A stretch of 64,000 nucleotides of DNA from JAVVEG01 sp041751425 (GTDB taxonomy: Bacteria > Pseudomonadota > Gammaproteobacteria > Pseudomonadales > Pseudohongiellaceae): positions 1 through 64,000 of the forward strand of contig JBGSXL010000025.1 in assembly GCA_041751425.1 (NCBI GenBank), read 5' to 3'. This document shows, one piece after another, positions 26,294 to 34,144 of the stretch (position 1 is the stretch's first letter; each line of letters starts with the position of its first letter). A model generated the notes under the pieces. It was not told the DNA's origin and did no database searches. It worked only from the letters and a program-made list of their open reading frames with translations. Made by a program: the position numbers and the translations under genes.

Positions 26294-27605
26294 TCAGGCC
26301 TATGTTTGGGTCTGGCTGCCCGGCTCAATTGAACCCGTGGTGGCCGGCGTCCTGCAACGGTCAGGCAACCGACTACACTTTGCCTATGGTCGCAGTTATC
26401 TGGCCCGCGACAATGCCGTTGCGCTGTATCTGCCGGAGTTGCCTCTTCGGGCGGGAGAACATATTCCTGATTACGAACTCGCCAGTTGTCTGCGTGATGC
26501 TGCTCCCGATGCGTGGGGACGCCGGGTTATCGTTCAGCGTCTATTGCACCGATCAGGTTCGCAAGTGGATACCGCCGAGCTGGATGAGCTGACCTATCTG
26601 TTGGAGTCAGGTTCGGATCGCATTGGTGCATTGGATTTTCAGCATAGCGCCACGGAATACATTCCCCGCCATGGTCACAATGCCAGCCTGGATCAGTTAC
26701 TGGAGGCGGCGGATCTCATCCAGTCTGGTGAGTCCGTGCCAGAACCGCTGTTGCAGGCTATTCAACACGGCACCAGTGTGGGAGGCGCACGACCCAAAGC
26801 ACTGATCGATGACAAGGATGGCAGCAAGTGGATAGCCAAATTCTCCACCTCCACGGATATCTATAACATCGTGAAAGCCGAGTTTGTTGCCATGCGATTG
26901 GCCCACCTGGCGGGACTGGATGCTGCAACAGTGCAGTTAACTCGCGCTGCTGGTCGTGACGTGTTGCTGGTACAACGTTTTGACAGGGATATTCTCGCAC
27001 CTGCAACCCGACGCATTATGGTGTCGGCACTTACGATTCTCGGGCTCGATGAAATGCAGGCCCGATATGCAAGCTATGAAGATTTGGCCGAACAAATCCG
27101 CCATCGATTCACTCACCCAAACAACACATTAACCGAATTATTCCGCCGCATGGTTTTCAACATTCTGGTCAGCAATACCGATGATCATGCCCGCAACCAC
27201 GCAGCTTTTTGGGATGGGCGCCTGCTGTCACTGACACCTGCTTATGACATATGCCCGCAATTGCGAGCAGGGCGCGAGGCCGGCCAGGCTATGCGTATTC
27301 ACGGCAACAACAATCTGAGCCGTATCAGCACATGTCTGGCAGCTGCGCAGAGTTTCAATCTGACGGCTGGTGAGGCTCAGCAACTGATTGATCAACTGAT
27401 TGTTGCGATAGAGAAACATTGGCCAGACGTGGCGGAGGAAGCTGTGCTTCCAGCTAAGGACAGGGAGTTATTACGACAACGGTTATTGTTGCCGGATGGG
27501 ATATTTGACCAGTCTTCGTTAAAGGTCGCTTCGCGATCTTTAACTTCGACTTGGCGGGCCTGTCACGTCGAAGCTGAAAGCGAAGACGGGCCAGCTGAAC
27601 GCTAA
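26280..27605 (+). CDS. hipA: HipA-family serine/threonine kinase toxin
   Basis: 441 residues. HipA N-terminal domain (1-110), P-loop-like GTSVGGARPK (164-173), ATP Lys in WIAKF (184-188), catalytic NTDDHARNH (299-307) and the Asp of YDICP (322-326) are all present, so it looks active. E. coli HipA phosphorylates glutamyl-tRNA synthetase; substrates of other HipA proteins vary. The last ~32 codons, from 27509, are encoded by the dispersed hairpin repeat, so the natural C-terminus has been replaced or extended (SSLKVASRSL...). Confidence 0.9.
   Translation: MMISDQAYVWVWLPGSIEPVVAGVLQRSGNRLHFAYGRSYLARDNAVALYLPELPLRAGEHIPDYELASCLRDAAPDAWGRRVIVQRLLHRSGSQVDTAELDELTYLLESGSDRIGALDFQHSATEYIPRHGHNASLDQLLEAADLIQSGESVPEPLLQAIQHGTSVGGARPKALIDDKDGSKWIAKFSTSTDIYNIVKAEFVAMRLAHLAGLDAATVQLTRAAGRDVLLVQRFDRDILAPATRRIMVSALTILGLDEMQARYASYEDLAEQIRHRFTHPNNTLTELFRRMVFNILVSNTDDHARNHAAFWDGRLLSLTPAYDICPQLRAGREAGQAMRIHGNNNLSRISTCLAAAQSFNLTAGEAQQLIDQLIVAIEKHWPDVAEEAVLPAKDRELLRQRLLLPDGIFDQSSLKVASRSLTSTWRACHVEAESEDGPAER
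27509..27605. repeat. Structured 3'-end repeat, copy 2 (inside hipA)
   Basis: CCAGTCTTCG, hairpin GTTAAAGGTCGC (27518-27529) with GCGATCTTTAAC (27533-27544) and loop TTC, then CGTCGAAGCTGAAAGCGAAGACGG to 27589 in two parts, and GCCAGCTGAACGC to the hipA stop. One arm position is a G-U type wobble relative to a perfect stem. Confidence 0.85.
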
Positions 27606-27844
27606 GGGGGGCGTGTCACGTCGCTGGATTCATCGTCTGCCGATAAGGCTGTATCAAGATCAACGTCCACAGCACCGACCAGCGAATGGAGCCGTTGCGG
27701 GAGACCGGGATCCACAAATTGGAGCCGCTCAGGACGGCGAGCGATGTCATTGGCCAGGAAGCATAGAAACTGACCAAGCACCGGGTCGTCGACCTGGGAT
27801 GCTTCGGCAGAACAATGTTCAATGAGATCTTTGAGGATTAACAT
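27602..27844 (-). pseudogene. Chimeric antitoxin fragment: HigA-like start joined to PrlF C-terminus
   Basis: 80 residues. MLILKDLIEHCSA copies the start of the HigA gene at 28541 (MLILKDLIDHYSA). From DDPVLGQFLCFLANDIARRPERLQ onward it has the pattern I know from the C-terminal half of PrlF (SohA) antitoxins, ending VDLDTALSADDE. The PrlF DNA-binding N-terminus and any YhaV toxin are missing. It overlaps brnA by 7 nt. Probably non-functional. Confidence 0.6.
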
Positions 27845-28077
27845 TTGTTAGCAGCTTCGGCGTTCAAACGCTCAACCAGCCAAACTTTGATGATTGACTG
27901 CCGGGTTACTCCAATACGAGCCGCTTCGCGATCTAACGACTCTACAACCCACGAAGGAAAGTCGACATTGATGCGCTTCTGTTCCTGGTTGGAACGGCGC
28001 GCCGTGGACAAATCCAGATCATCGATGATGTCTTCTTCGCCGTGGTCAAATTTCTTGTCAAAATCTTTAGCTTTCAT
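27838..28077 (-). CDS. brnA: BrnA-family (CopG/RHH) antitoxin, orphan
   Basis: 79 residues. The C-terminal ribbon-helix-helix region KRINVDFPSWVVESLDREAARIGVTRQSIIKVWLVERL is characteristic of BrnA/CopG antitoxins, and the N-terminal MKAKDFDKKFDHGEEDIIDDLDLSTARR tail matches BrnA. BrnT toxin genes normally lie directly upstream; only 38 bp separate this gene from higA, so BrnT is lost. It may act as a stand-alone repressor or anti-addiction antitoxin. Confidence 0.8.
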   Translation of the reverse strand: MKAKDFDKKFDHGEEDIIDDLDLSTARRSNQEQKRINVDFPSWVVESLDREAARIGVTRQSIIKVWLVERLNAEAANKC

Positions 28078-28115
28078 ACAGCTCTACCTCTTTTGTTCGA
28101 GAACGCCTCAGTCTG

Positions 28116-28541
28116 CTAATCTAACGTGGCATCAATTGCCGGTACAAAAACATTCGGGGAAACAGCAAACCGTTGCGCCAGCTCCTTAATCTGGCGGACA
28201 TTCAACGCACGTTTGCCAGAAAGGATTTCTGATACCACCCCCTGACTCCCTACCTCCGGCAAATCCGATTGACCCAGAGCATGTTGCGTCATGAGAAAGC
28301 GCAGCACCTCAGCAGGCGAGGCGTGCGGCATACGCCATTTCTCTTCGTAGTCGCTTATCAGTTCTCCCAATGTCGCAAGCAGATCTGCGAGAGGATGGTC
28401 CTCGTTGGCAACCCCGGCATCCAGCAAGGAGTTCATCGAGGCCACCGCGCTACCATAATCCAATTCGTTCCGAATCGGGCGCAACGGAATCTGCGCACAC
28501 AGCGCTGAATAATGATCAATGAGATCTTTGAGTATTAACAT
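28116..28541 (-). CDS. higA: HigA-like antitoxin with HTH domain, orphan
   Basis: 141 residues from MLILKDLIDHYSALC, the usual start for this HigA subgroup. IRNELDYGSAVASMNSLLDAG, then HTH with LMTQHALGQSDLPEVGSQGVVSEILSGKRALNVRQIKELAQRF. The frame remains open to 28682, but those residues have no antitoxin-like sequence. The HigB toxin that should precede it is absent; upstream is a palindrome and a repeat copy. Confidence 0.85.
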   Translation of the reverse strand: MLILKDLIDHYSALCAQIPLRPIRNELDYGSAVASMNSLLDAGVANEDHPLADLLATLGELISDYEEKWRMPHASPAEVLRFLMTQHALGQSDLPEVGSQGVVSEILSGKRALNVRQIKELAQRFAVSPNVFVPAIDATLD

Positions 28542-28644
28542 GGTCTGGCCTGCAGAGGGAGGTGGGCATCGGGGTATACCGACGCAAAGTCCAACAACGT
28601 CCTGTTGCTGATCAAATGCAAGATCAATCATCCTTGAGGGGCAC

Positions 28645-28665
28645 AATATCTCATACTGAGATATT
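28645..28665. promoter_or_regulatory. Perfect palindrome upstream of higA
   Basis: AATATCTCA-TAC-TGAGATATT, 9-bp arms, about 104 nt before the higA ATG. It is plausibly the operator of the original higBA promoter; the intervening higB has been lost. Confidence 0.6.
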
Positions 28666-28678
28666 GGGCAAGCATTAA

Positions 28679-28812
28679 CCAATCTTCGTTAAACGTCGCT
28701 TCGCGGCATTTAACTACGACTTGGCGGGCCAGCTGAACGCCAAGACGGGCATGTCACGTCGAAGCTGAAAGCGAATATGGACCCGTCACGTCGAAGCTGA
28801 AAGCGAAGACGG
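28679..28812. repeat. Structured 3'-end repeat, copy 3 (overlaps end of phhB)
   Basis: CCAATCTTCG, hairpin GTTAAACGTCGC (28688-28699) with GCGGCATTTAAC (28703-28714) and loop TTC, then GGGCCAGCTGAACGC and two copies of GTCACGTCGAAGCTGAAAGCG ending in GAAGACGG at 28812. The second subunit encodes the last nine residues and stop of phhB. Confidence 0.85.
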
Positions 28813-29154
28813 AACAAGCCCCGACACCTTCGCCGCGCAAATAAAATCATTCTCCGACAACCCATCAATCGCATGCGTCGTCCACCGCACCATACACCGG
28901 TCGTAACTGACTTCCAGATCAGGGTGATGCCCTTCTGCGTTCGCGATCCACGCGATCGCGTTCACGAAGCCTATGGTCTTGTTATAGCCCTTGAAGCGAA
29001 ATTCGCGAGAAAGAACGCGCGCTTTGTCGTCCAACCCCCATTCATTGCCCAGCGCGGTCAACGCTTTTTCGGCTTGTTCGCGGGTCATCGGTTGCATGCC
29101 ACTCTCGCAGGCGACGCAGTGCTTATCTGCAAATTGTTCAGTGCTGTTCATCAT
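28786..29154 (-). CDS. phhB: Pterin-4a-carbinolamine dehydratase
   Basis: 122 residues. Regenerates the tetrahydrobiopterin-type cofactor after phenylalanine hydroxylation. The family motif EGHHPDLEVSYDRCMVRWTTHA with its catalytic His pair is intact, followed by GLSENDFICAAKV. The ATG abuts the phhA stop. The C-terminal VPSSLSAST and TGA come from the dispersed repeat, so the tail is not native. Last gene of the Phe/Tyr operon. Confidence 0.93.
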   Translation of the reverse strand: MMNSTEQFADKHCVACESGMQPMTREQAEKALTALGNEWGLDDKARVLSREFRFKGYNKTIGFVNAIAWIANAEGHHPDLEVSYDRCMVRWTTHAIDGLSENDFICAAKVSGLVPSSLSAST

Positions 29155-29961
29155 TCAACTCCAACTTGGTGCGTTTTCATCTAAGGGGAAAGTGGGTTCA
29201 TGCATGCCCTTTTGCTGCGCCTCGCGGATCAGCGCCAGCAGATCCTGGTGCGCAACTTTGTACAATTCATCAAGGCTATCAATAACGAAATACACCGTCT
29301 GGAAAATATCGATACGATACGGTGTGCGCAGCGCTTCTATGGGATCGAAGGGCTTGCGTTGTGGAACTTCACTTTCAATCGAATAAGGTGTCTCGCCGAT
29401 TGAAGACACAATGCCGGAGCCGTAAGTCTTCAAACCATCGCGGGTGTTGATCAGGCCGAATTCCACAGTAAACCAGTAGAGCCTGGCCAGCATTGCGCGG
29501 TCTTCCTTTGGCGCCTGCAATCCTGCCAGACCATAACGATGCGTAAACTCGGCGAAGCGCGGATCGGTCAGCAGTGGGGTATGGCCGAACACTTCATGAA
29601 AGATATCTGGCTCCTGCAGATAATCAAGATCGGCCCAGTTGCGGATAAACGATGCGGCTGGAAACTTCTTCTCAGATAGCAATTGAAAGAAGCGCCCGAA
29701 AGGAATCAGAGCCTCAACAGGTTCCACCTGCCACCCTGTAGCGTCCATCAACACCTTCGACACCTCGCCACATTGCGGGATGCGATCATCGGAAAACTTC
29801 ATGCGCTCGAGGGCATCCAGATACTCCTGGCACGCATACTTCGTCGTCACGGGGCGTTGGCGCGTGATCAGGTGGTGCCAGATGTTATGTTCATCGTCAG
29901 TGTAGTGAATGAAACCGTCGGCATCGGGCACCTTGGCTGCATACTTCGTCGACTTGCCCAT
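29155..29961 (-). CDS. phhA: Phenylalanine 4-hydroxylase (monomeric bacterial type)
   Basis: 268 residues, the usual length. Fe(II) ligands His122 and His127 in PDIFHEVFGH and Glu167 in YWFTVEFGL are all present, with GLKTYGSGIVSSIGE later. Converts Phe to Tyr with O2 and tetrahydropterin. Transcribed between maiA and phhB, giving entry of phenylalanine into the homogentisate pathway encoded upstream. Confidence 0.95.
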   Translation of the reverse strand: MGKSTKYAAKVPDADGFIHYTDDEHNIWHHLITRQRPVTTKYACQEYLDALERMKFSDDRIPQCGEVSKVLMDATGWQVEPVEALIPFGRFFQLLSEKKFPAASFIRNWADLDYLQEPDIFHEVFGHTPLLTDPRFAEFTHRYGLAGLQAPKEDRAMLARLYWFTVEFGLINTRDGLKTYGSGIVSSIGETPYSIESEVPQRKPFDPIEALRTPYRIDIFQTVYFVIDSLDELYKVAHQDLLALIREAQQKGMHEPTFPLDENAPSWS

Positions 29962-29973
29962 CTTTCAGCCTCG

Positions 29974-30621
29974 TTATGGGGTGCCGGGTGCATCAGGTTG
30001 ATTGTCCGGGTGTGCATCCAGAAACTCCTGCAGTGCTTCGCAACTTGCGGCGATACGTTTAATCAACGGGTAAGGCGTCATGTCGACCCCGAAACGTTCC
30101 GCGTTGTACACCTGCGGCGCCAGACAGCAATCGGCCAGCGTTGGCCGCTCGCCATGGCAATACGTGCCGGTTTGCGCTTGCTGCAGCATCGCTTCCACTG
30201 CACTGAAGCCCAGCGCGATCCAGTGGCGTGTCCACATCAGCGCCTGTTCATCGGTCAGACCCATCGATTGCGTCAGATAATTGCGCACGCGCAGATTGTT
30301 CAGCGGGGCAATTTCACAGGCGATGACCTGTGCCAACGCGCGGACTCTTGCACGATCTTCAGCTTCTTGTGGGAGCAACGGTTTATGAGGATAGCGCTCG
30401 TCCAGGTATTCCATGATGGCCAGGGATTGCGTCAGGGAAATCCCCTCTTCGGTCACAAGGGCGGGCAACAGTTGTTGCGGATTCTGCACGGCGTATTCCG
30501 GCGCCCGTTGTTCCAGTTTCAGCAGATTCACGGCTATGTGTTCAGCGCGCAAGCCTTTCAGGTTCAGCGCAATTCGCACCCGGTAAGACGCAGACGAGCG
30601 ATAGTAGGTGAACAGTTTCAT
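29974..30621 (-). CDS. maiA: Maleylacetoacetate isomerase (zeta-class GST)
   Basis: 215 residues starting MKLFTYYRSSASYRVRIALNLKGL. The SSASYRVR element is the catalytic Ser/Arg glutathione site of GST zeta. Isomerises maleylacetoacetate to fumarylacetoacetate. I chose ATG 30621, with AGGAG 9 nt upstream, over the ATG at 30642 that overlaps the fahA stop; both are in frame. Confidence 0.93.
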   Translation of the reverse strand: MKLFTYYRSSASYRVRIALNLKGLRAEHIAVNLLKLEQRAPEYAVQNPQQLLPALVTEEGISLTQSLAIMEYLDERYPHKPLLPQEAEDRARVRALAQVIACEIAPLNNLRVRNYLTQSMGLTDEQALMWTRHWIALGFSAVEAMLQQAQTGTYCHGERPTLADCCLAPQVYNAERFGVDMTPYPLIKRIAASCEALQEFLDAHPDNQPDAPGTP

Positions 30622-30638
30622 GTTATCCGGCTCCTGCG

Positions 30639-31661
30639 TCATGAGCCGCTCCGATAGGCCGCCGCTTCCTGATCGATGGCACCGAAAATGCTTTGGCCCT
30701 GTTCATCCAGAACCTCCATGTGCACACGGTCACCTGCGCGCAGGAACGGTGTGCTTGCTTTACCACTTTCGATAGTCTCCAGCATGCGCCGTTCAACAAT
30801 GCATGAGGAGCCGGCACTTCTGTCGCGATTGGAAACTGTGCCGGAACCGATGATGGTGCCGGCGCTGAGACAACGAGTCTTGGCGGCATGCGCAATCAGT
30901 TGCGGAAAGTTGAACACCATGTCGGTGCCGGCATGCGGCGCGCCGAATAATTCACCATTGAGAGAGCAGCGCAGCGGCAATTGCAGGCGGCCATCGCGCC
31001 AGTGTTCGCCCAGTTCATCGGGTGACACTGCGACAGGCGAGAATGAGCTGGCTGGTTTGCACTGCACGAAGCCGAAACCTTTTTGCAGTTCCGGTGCAGC
31101 TAATAGCCGCAGGGAGATGTCATTGCAAAGTAGAATCAGACAAATGTGACGTCCGGCCTCTTCCGCGCTGACACCCATAGGCACATCATCAGTGATGATA
31201 GCGATTTCGCCTTCGAAGTCTGCTCCCCAGTCATCGCCATTCACGAATGGCATAGGCTCGTGTGGTGCGAGAAAGGTATCAGATAGCCCCTGATACATCA
31301 GCGGGTCGGTCCAGAAACTCTGCGGCATTTCCACGCCGCGTGACTTGCGTACCAGTTCCACGTGGTTCACATAGGAGGAGCCGTCCAGGAATTGATAGGC
31401 GCGGGGTAGTGGCGACGCAACGGCGGCTGGGTTAAAGGTAAAAGAGATGAAGGTAAATGAATCAAGTGTAAAAGAGTCTACTTCTTCAGCGCACAGTTGG
31501 GCGTAAAGCTTCGCCAGTTTTGGTGCGGTGCTGGCCCAATTGTCCAGTGCCTGCTGCAATGTTGTCGCGATATTTGGGCAGGCCACCGCGCGTGACAGTT
31601 CTCGGTTCACAACGACCAGTGTTCCATCGCGACCGCCATCTTTGAGGCTGGCAAGTTTCAT
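30639..31661 (-). CDS. fahA: Fumarylacetoacetase
   Basis: 340 residues. FAH fold with the metal site DWGADFEGEIAIITDDVP and GTIIGSGTVSNRD, plus YVNHVELVRKSRG. Splits fumarylacetoacetate to fumarate and acetoacetate, the last step. A short low-complexity insert, DSFTLDSFTFISFTF (genome about 31440-31484), stands in the linker where relatives have no repeat. ATGA overlap with hmgA upstream. Confidence 0.94.
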   Translation of the reverse strand: MKLASLKDGGRDGTLVVVNRELSRAVACPNIATTLQQALDNWASTAPKLAKLYAQLCAEEVDSFTLDSFTFISFTFNPAAVASPLPRAYQFLDGSSYVNHVELVRKSRGVEMPQSFWTDPLMYQGLSDTFLAPHEPMPFVNGDDWGADFEGEIAIITDDVPMGVSAEEAGRHICLILLCNDISLRLLAAPELQKGFGFVQCKPASSFSPVAVSPDELGEHWRDGRLQLPLRCSLNGELFGAPHAGTDMVFNFPQLIAHAAKTRCLSAGTIIGSGTVSNRDRSAGSSCIVERRMLETIESGKASTPFLRAGDRVHMEVLDEQGQSIFGAIDQEAAAYRSGS

Positions 31662-32890
31662 TTTTTCTCCTCGTTGGATTTCCGAGACTTTGCAGATTCT
31701 GTTGATTTCCCGGTCTCTGCAGATTCTGTGGATTTCCCGGTCTCTGCAGATTCTGTGGGTTCAGCAGATGACTTCCAACTATCCACATAATCCGCCACCT
31801 CAATCTGACTGCTGGCCTCACCCAACTGCACCGCATCGCGCGTGTCTATCATCACCGCCACTTCATCGGTGTGCGTCCTCGCGCCTTTACTGCCTTTCTC
31901 GAACGCTTTCGGATGTGGGCCATGAGGGAAACCGCAGGGATGCAGGCTCAGCATACCGGCGTGGATATTGTCGCGGCTGAAGAAATCACCTGCGTGATAG
32001 AAAAGGATCTCGTCGAAATCCGTGTTGGAGTGGAAGAAAGGAACCTTCAATGCGCCAGGGTCGGTCTCAATAGGTCGCGGCACAAATGTACAGACAACAA
32101 ACCGGGAACTGACGAATGTCGTGTGTACCGATGGTGGTATGTGATAACGGTGGCTGATCACCGGGCGTATGTCGCGCCAGTTGATGCGCACGGGCAGGTT
32201 ATTGCCATGCCAGCCCACCGCGTCTAACGGATTAAAAGGATAAGTCAGGTGTGCACAACGCGAGCCACGTTTCACCAGCACATGCGTTTCGTGCTCACCC
32301 TGCTGAGCCAGGAATAACTCATCCAGCTCAGGTGTATCCAGCGCCGCCGGATCGAATATCGCCTGACCCCCCAAGATACCTTTCTCCGGCAGTCTGTAGC
32401 TGTCGTTGGTCGCTTCAATCATCAGAAATATGCTGGGTTCCTGACACTCCACGCGCCACAGACTGTTGCGCGGCAGCATGATGTAATCGCCTTCGCTGAA
32501 CGAGAGGTGCCCGAAGTCACAGAAAAGCTCACCGCTTCCTGCATGCACAAAAAGCAACTCATCCCCGTCGGCATTGCTTACCAGATGATCCATTTTGCCC
32601 TGCGTTTTCCAGAGTCGCAGAGAGAAATGTGTGTTATGCAATAACACCGCAGCATCCAACGGGCACGCAACACTCCCGTCAAGTTTTGTTGTATCGAATG
32701 CACGCGGGCGCAGGTCGCCTTCCCAGGCTGTCCAGCCAGTGGGCATGTGCGCATGATGAATGTGACTGACGGGGCCGAAGAAACCCTCCTTGCCGAACTC
32801 GCGCTCGAAAGTACCATAGGGCAGGTCGCAATGAGCCTGCTTGGACCAGGTGCCTGCCGTGCGCGGAAACGATATCCAGTTTTTCATCAA
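31658..32890 (-). CDS. hmgA: Homogentisate 1,2-dioxygenase
   Basis: 410 residues. Cupin dioxygenase of the HGD family: FGPVSHIHHAH, HNTHFSLRLWK, and the C-terminal iron region IHAGMLSLHPCGFPHGPHP. Opens the ring of homogentisate to maleylacetoacetate. The C-terminus carries a charged tail of three 9-residue units (TESAETGKS type) from a 27-bp tandem repeat, not seen in ordinary HGD. ATGA overlaps at both ends. Confidence 0.94.
   Translation of the reverse strand: MMKNWISFPRTAGTWSKQAHCDLPYGTFEREFGKEGFFGPVSHIHHAHMPTGWTAWEGDLRPRAFDTTKLDGSVACPLDAAVLLHNTHFSLRLWKTQGKMDHLVSNADGDELLFVHAGSGELFCDFGHLSFSEGDYIMLPRNSLWRVECQEPSIFLMIEATNDSYRLPEKGILGGQAIFDPAALDTPELDELFLAQQGEHETHVLVKRGSRCAHLTYPFNPLDAVGWHGNNLPVRINWRDIRPVISHRYHIPPSVHTTFVSSRFVVCTFVPRPIETDPGALKVPFFHSNTDFDEILFYHAGDFFSRDNIHAGMLSLHPCGFPHGPHPKAFEKGSKGARTHTDEVAVMIDTRDAVQLGEASSQIEVADYVDSWKSSAEPTESAETGKSTESAETGKSTESAKSRKSNEEKK
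31690..31762. repeat. 27-bp tandem repeat at the 3' end of hmgA
   Basis: About 2.7 copies of a 27-bp unit (31690-31716, 31717-31743, partial 31744-31762) with the shared core GCAGATTCTGT, encoding the in-frame nonapeptides of the HmgA tail. Length could vary between strains without a frameshift. Confidence 0.85.
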
Positions 32891-33999
32891 AGTACCCCGC
32901 GACGAATCTGATCTTCCTCGATGGATTCGAACAGCGCGCGGAAGTTGCCTTCGCCAAATCCTTCATCGCCCTTGCGCTGAATGATCTCGAAAAAGATGGG
33001 TCCAATCACGGTGCGGGTGAATATCTGCAATAAAAGGCCTCCGTCCCCTTTTCCCGGTGCGCTGTCCGGCGCGCCATCCATCAGAATGCTCAGACGCTTC
33101 AATGCCTGCAACGGCTCCCCATGGCCGGGTAAGCGTTCGTCCAGTTTTTCGTAATAGGTGTCCGGTGTATCCAGAAAATCGATGCCGGTTTTTTGCATCT
33201 GCTCAACGGCGCTGTAAATATCGCTGGCTCCCAAAGCGATATGCTGGATGCCCTCCCCTTTATATTGCTGCAGAAACTCCTCAATCTGGGATTTGTCATC
33301 CACCGATTCATTGATGGGAATGCGAATCTTGCCGCAGGGGCTGGTCATCGCTCGCGACTTCAATCCGGTCAGCTTGCCTTCAATATCGAAGTAGCGGATC
33401 TGGCGGAAGTTGAACAGCTTTTCGTAGAAATTGGCCCATTTGTCCATGTTGCCGCGATGCACATTATGGGTCAGATGGTCCAGATAACTGAGGCCGACAC
33501 CGGCAGGTTGACGGTCCACATCGGGAAGGTAGTTGAAGTCGTGATCATAGATGCTACCGCTGGGGCCGTACTGATCCACCAGATACAACAGGCTGCCACC
33601 TATGCCTTTTATAGCGGGAATATTCAGCTCCGAGGGGCTGTTGCGAGCCTCTACTATCTCTGCCCCGAGTGAGCGCGCGCGTTCGATGGCTGCCGCGGCG
33701 TCACGTACCCGAAAAGCCATGGCGTTAGCTGACGGGCCGTGCATGCGCGCGAAAGCTTCCGCGAAACAGTCTGGTTCGCTGTTCAGAATGAAATTGATAT
33801 CGCCCTGGCGATAGAGGCTTACCTGCTTGGATTTGTGGTGGGCAATCTCGCTGAAACCCAACTGGCGAAAGAGCTGGCCCATCGCCTGTGGATCATCGGT
33901 GGCGTACTCGACGAACTCGAAGCCGTCGGTCTGCATGGGGTTGGACGTATGAGAGGTTTGCTGCGAATTGTCTTGTGAGGGTTCACGATTGGCTTGCAT
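32887..33999 (-). CDS. hpd: 4-hydroxyphenylpyruvate dioxygenase
   Basis: 370 residues. Two VOC-type domains; the iron site is formed by His in LDHLTHNVHRG, His in EGIQHIALGASDIY, and Glu in IGPIFFEIIQRKG. Converts 4-hydroxyphenylpyruvate to homogentisate. First gene of the operon hpd-hmgA-fahA-maiA-phhA-phhB; a large inverted repeat lies 17 nt before its start. No tyrosine aminotransferase gene is in the window. Confidence 0.95.
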   Translation of the reverse strand: MQANREPSQDNSQQTSHTSNPMQTDGFEFVEYATDDPQAMGQLFRQLGFSEIAHHKSKQVSLYRQGDINFILNSEPDCFAEAFARMHGPSANAMAFRVRDAAAAIERARSLGAEIVEARNSPSELNIPAIKGIGGSLLYLVDQYGPSGSIYDHDFNYLPDVDRQPAGVGLSYLDHLTHNVHRGNMDKWANFYEKLFNFRQIRYFDIEGKLTGLKSRAMTSPCGKIRIPINESVDDKSQIEEFLQQYKGEGIQHIALGASDIYSAVEQMQKTGIDFLDTPDTYYEKLDERLPGHGEPLQALKRLSILMDGAPDSAPGKGDGGLLLQIFTRTVIGPIFFEIIQRKGDEGFGEGNFRALFESIEEDQIRRGVL

Positions 34000-34015
34000 G
34001 CGCGTTCTCCTGTAG

Positions 34016-34053
34016 ATCGCGTGGGCGTGACACTTAATCTACGCCTACGCGAT
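34016..34053. promoter_or_regulatory. Inverted repeat at the hpd operon promoter
   Basis: ATCGCGTGGGCGT (34016-34028) and ACGCCTACGCGAT (34041-34053): 12 of 13 positions are complementary, 12-bp spacer. It starts 17 nt before the hpd ATG. It could be an operator or a leader hairpin of the Phe/Tyr operon. Confidence 0.6.
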
Positions 34054-34144
34054 GGTTATGCACAGGTTTATAGCATGTTACAGCCGCGGAGACCTCCGGG
34101 TCTTACCCGGAATCGGGGTCATCAACTGCTTGTCATCCACTCTA

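Noticed and set aside
28541..28682. N-terminal extension of HigA or a HigB remnant.
   Set aside because: The residues match neither family, and a normal HigA start exists at 28541.
27509..28812. Possible integron attC sites, because GTTAAA/TTTAAC arms recur among toxin-antitoxin genes.
   Set aside because: attC has the order RYYYAAC...GTTRRRY; here the GTT arm comes first, no integrase is present, and genes are on both strands without cassette spacing.
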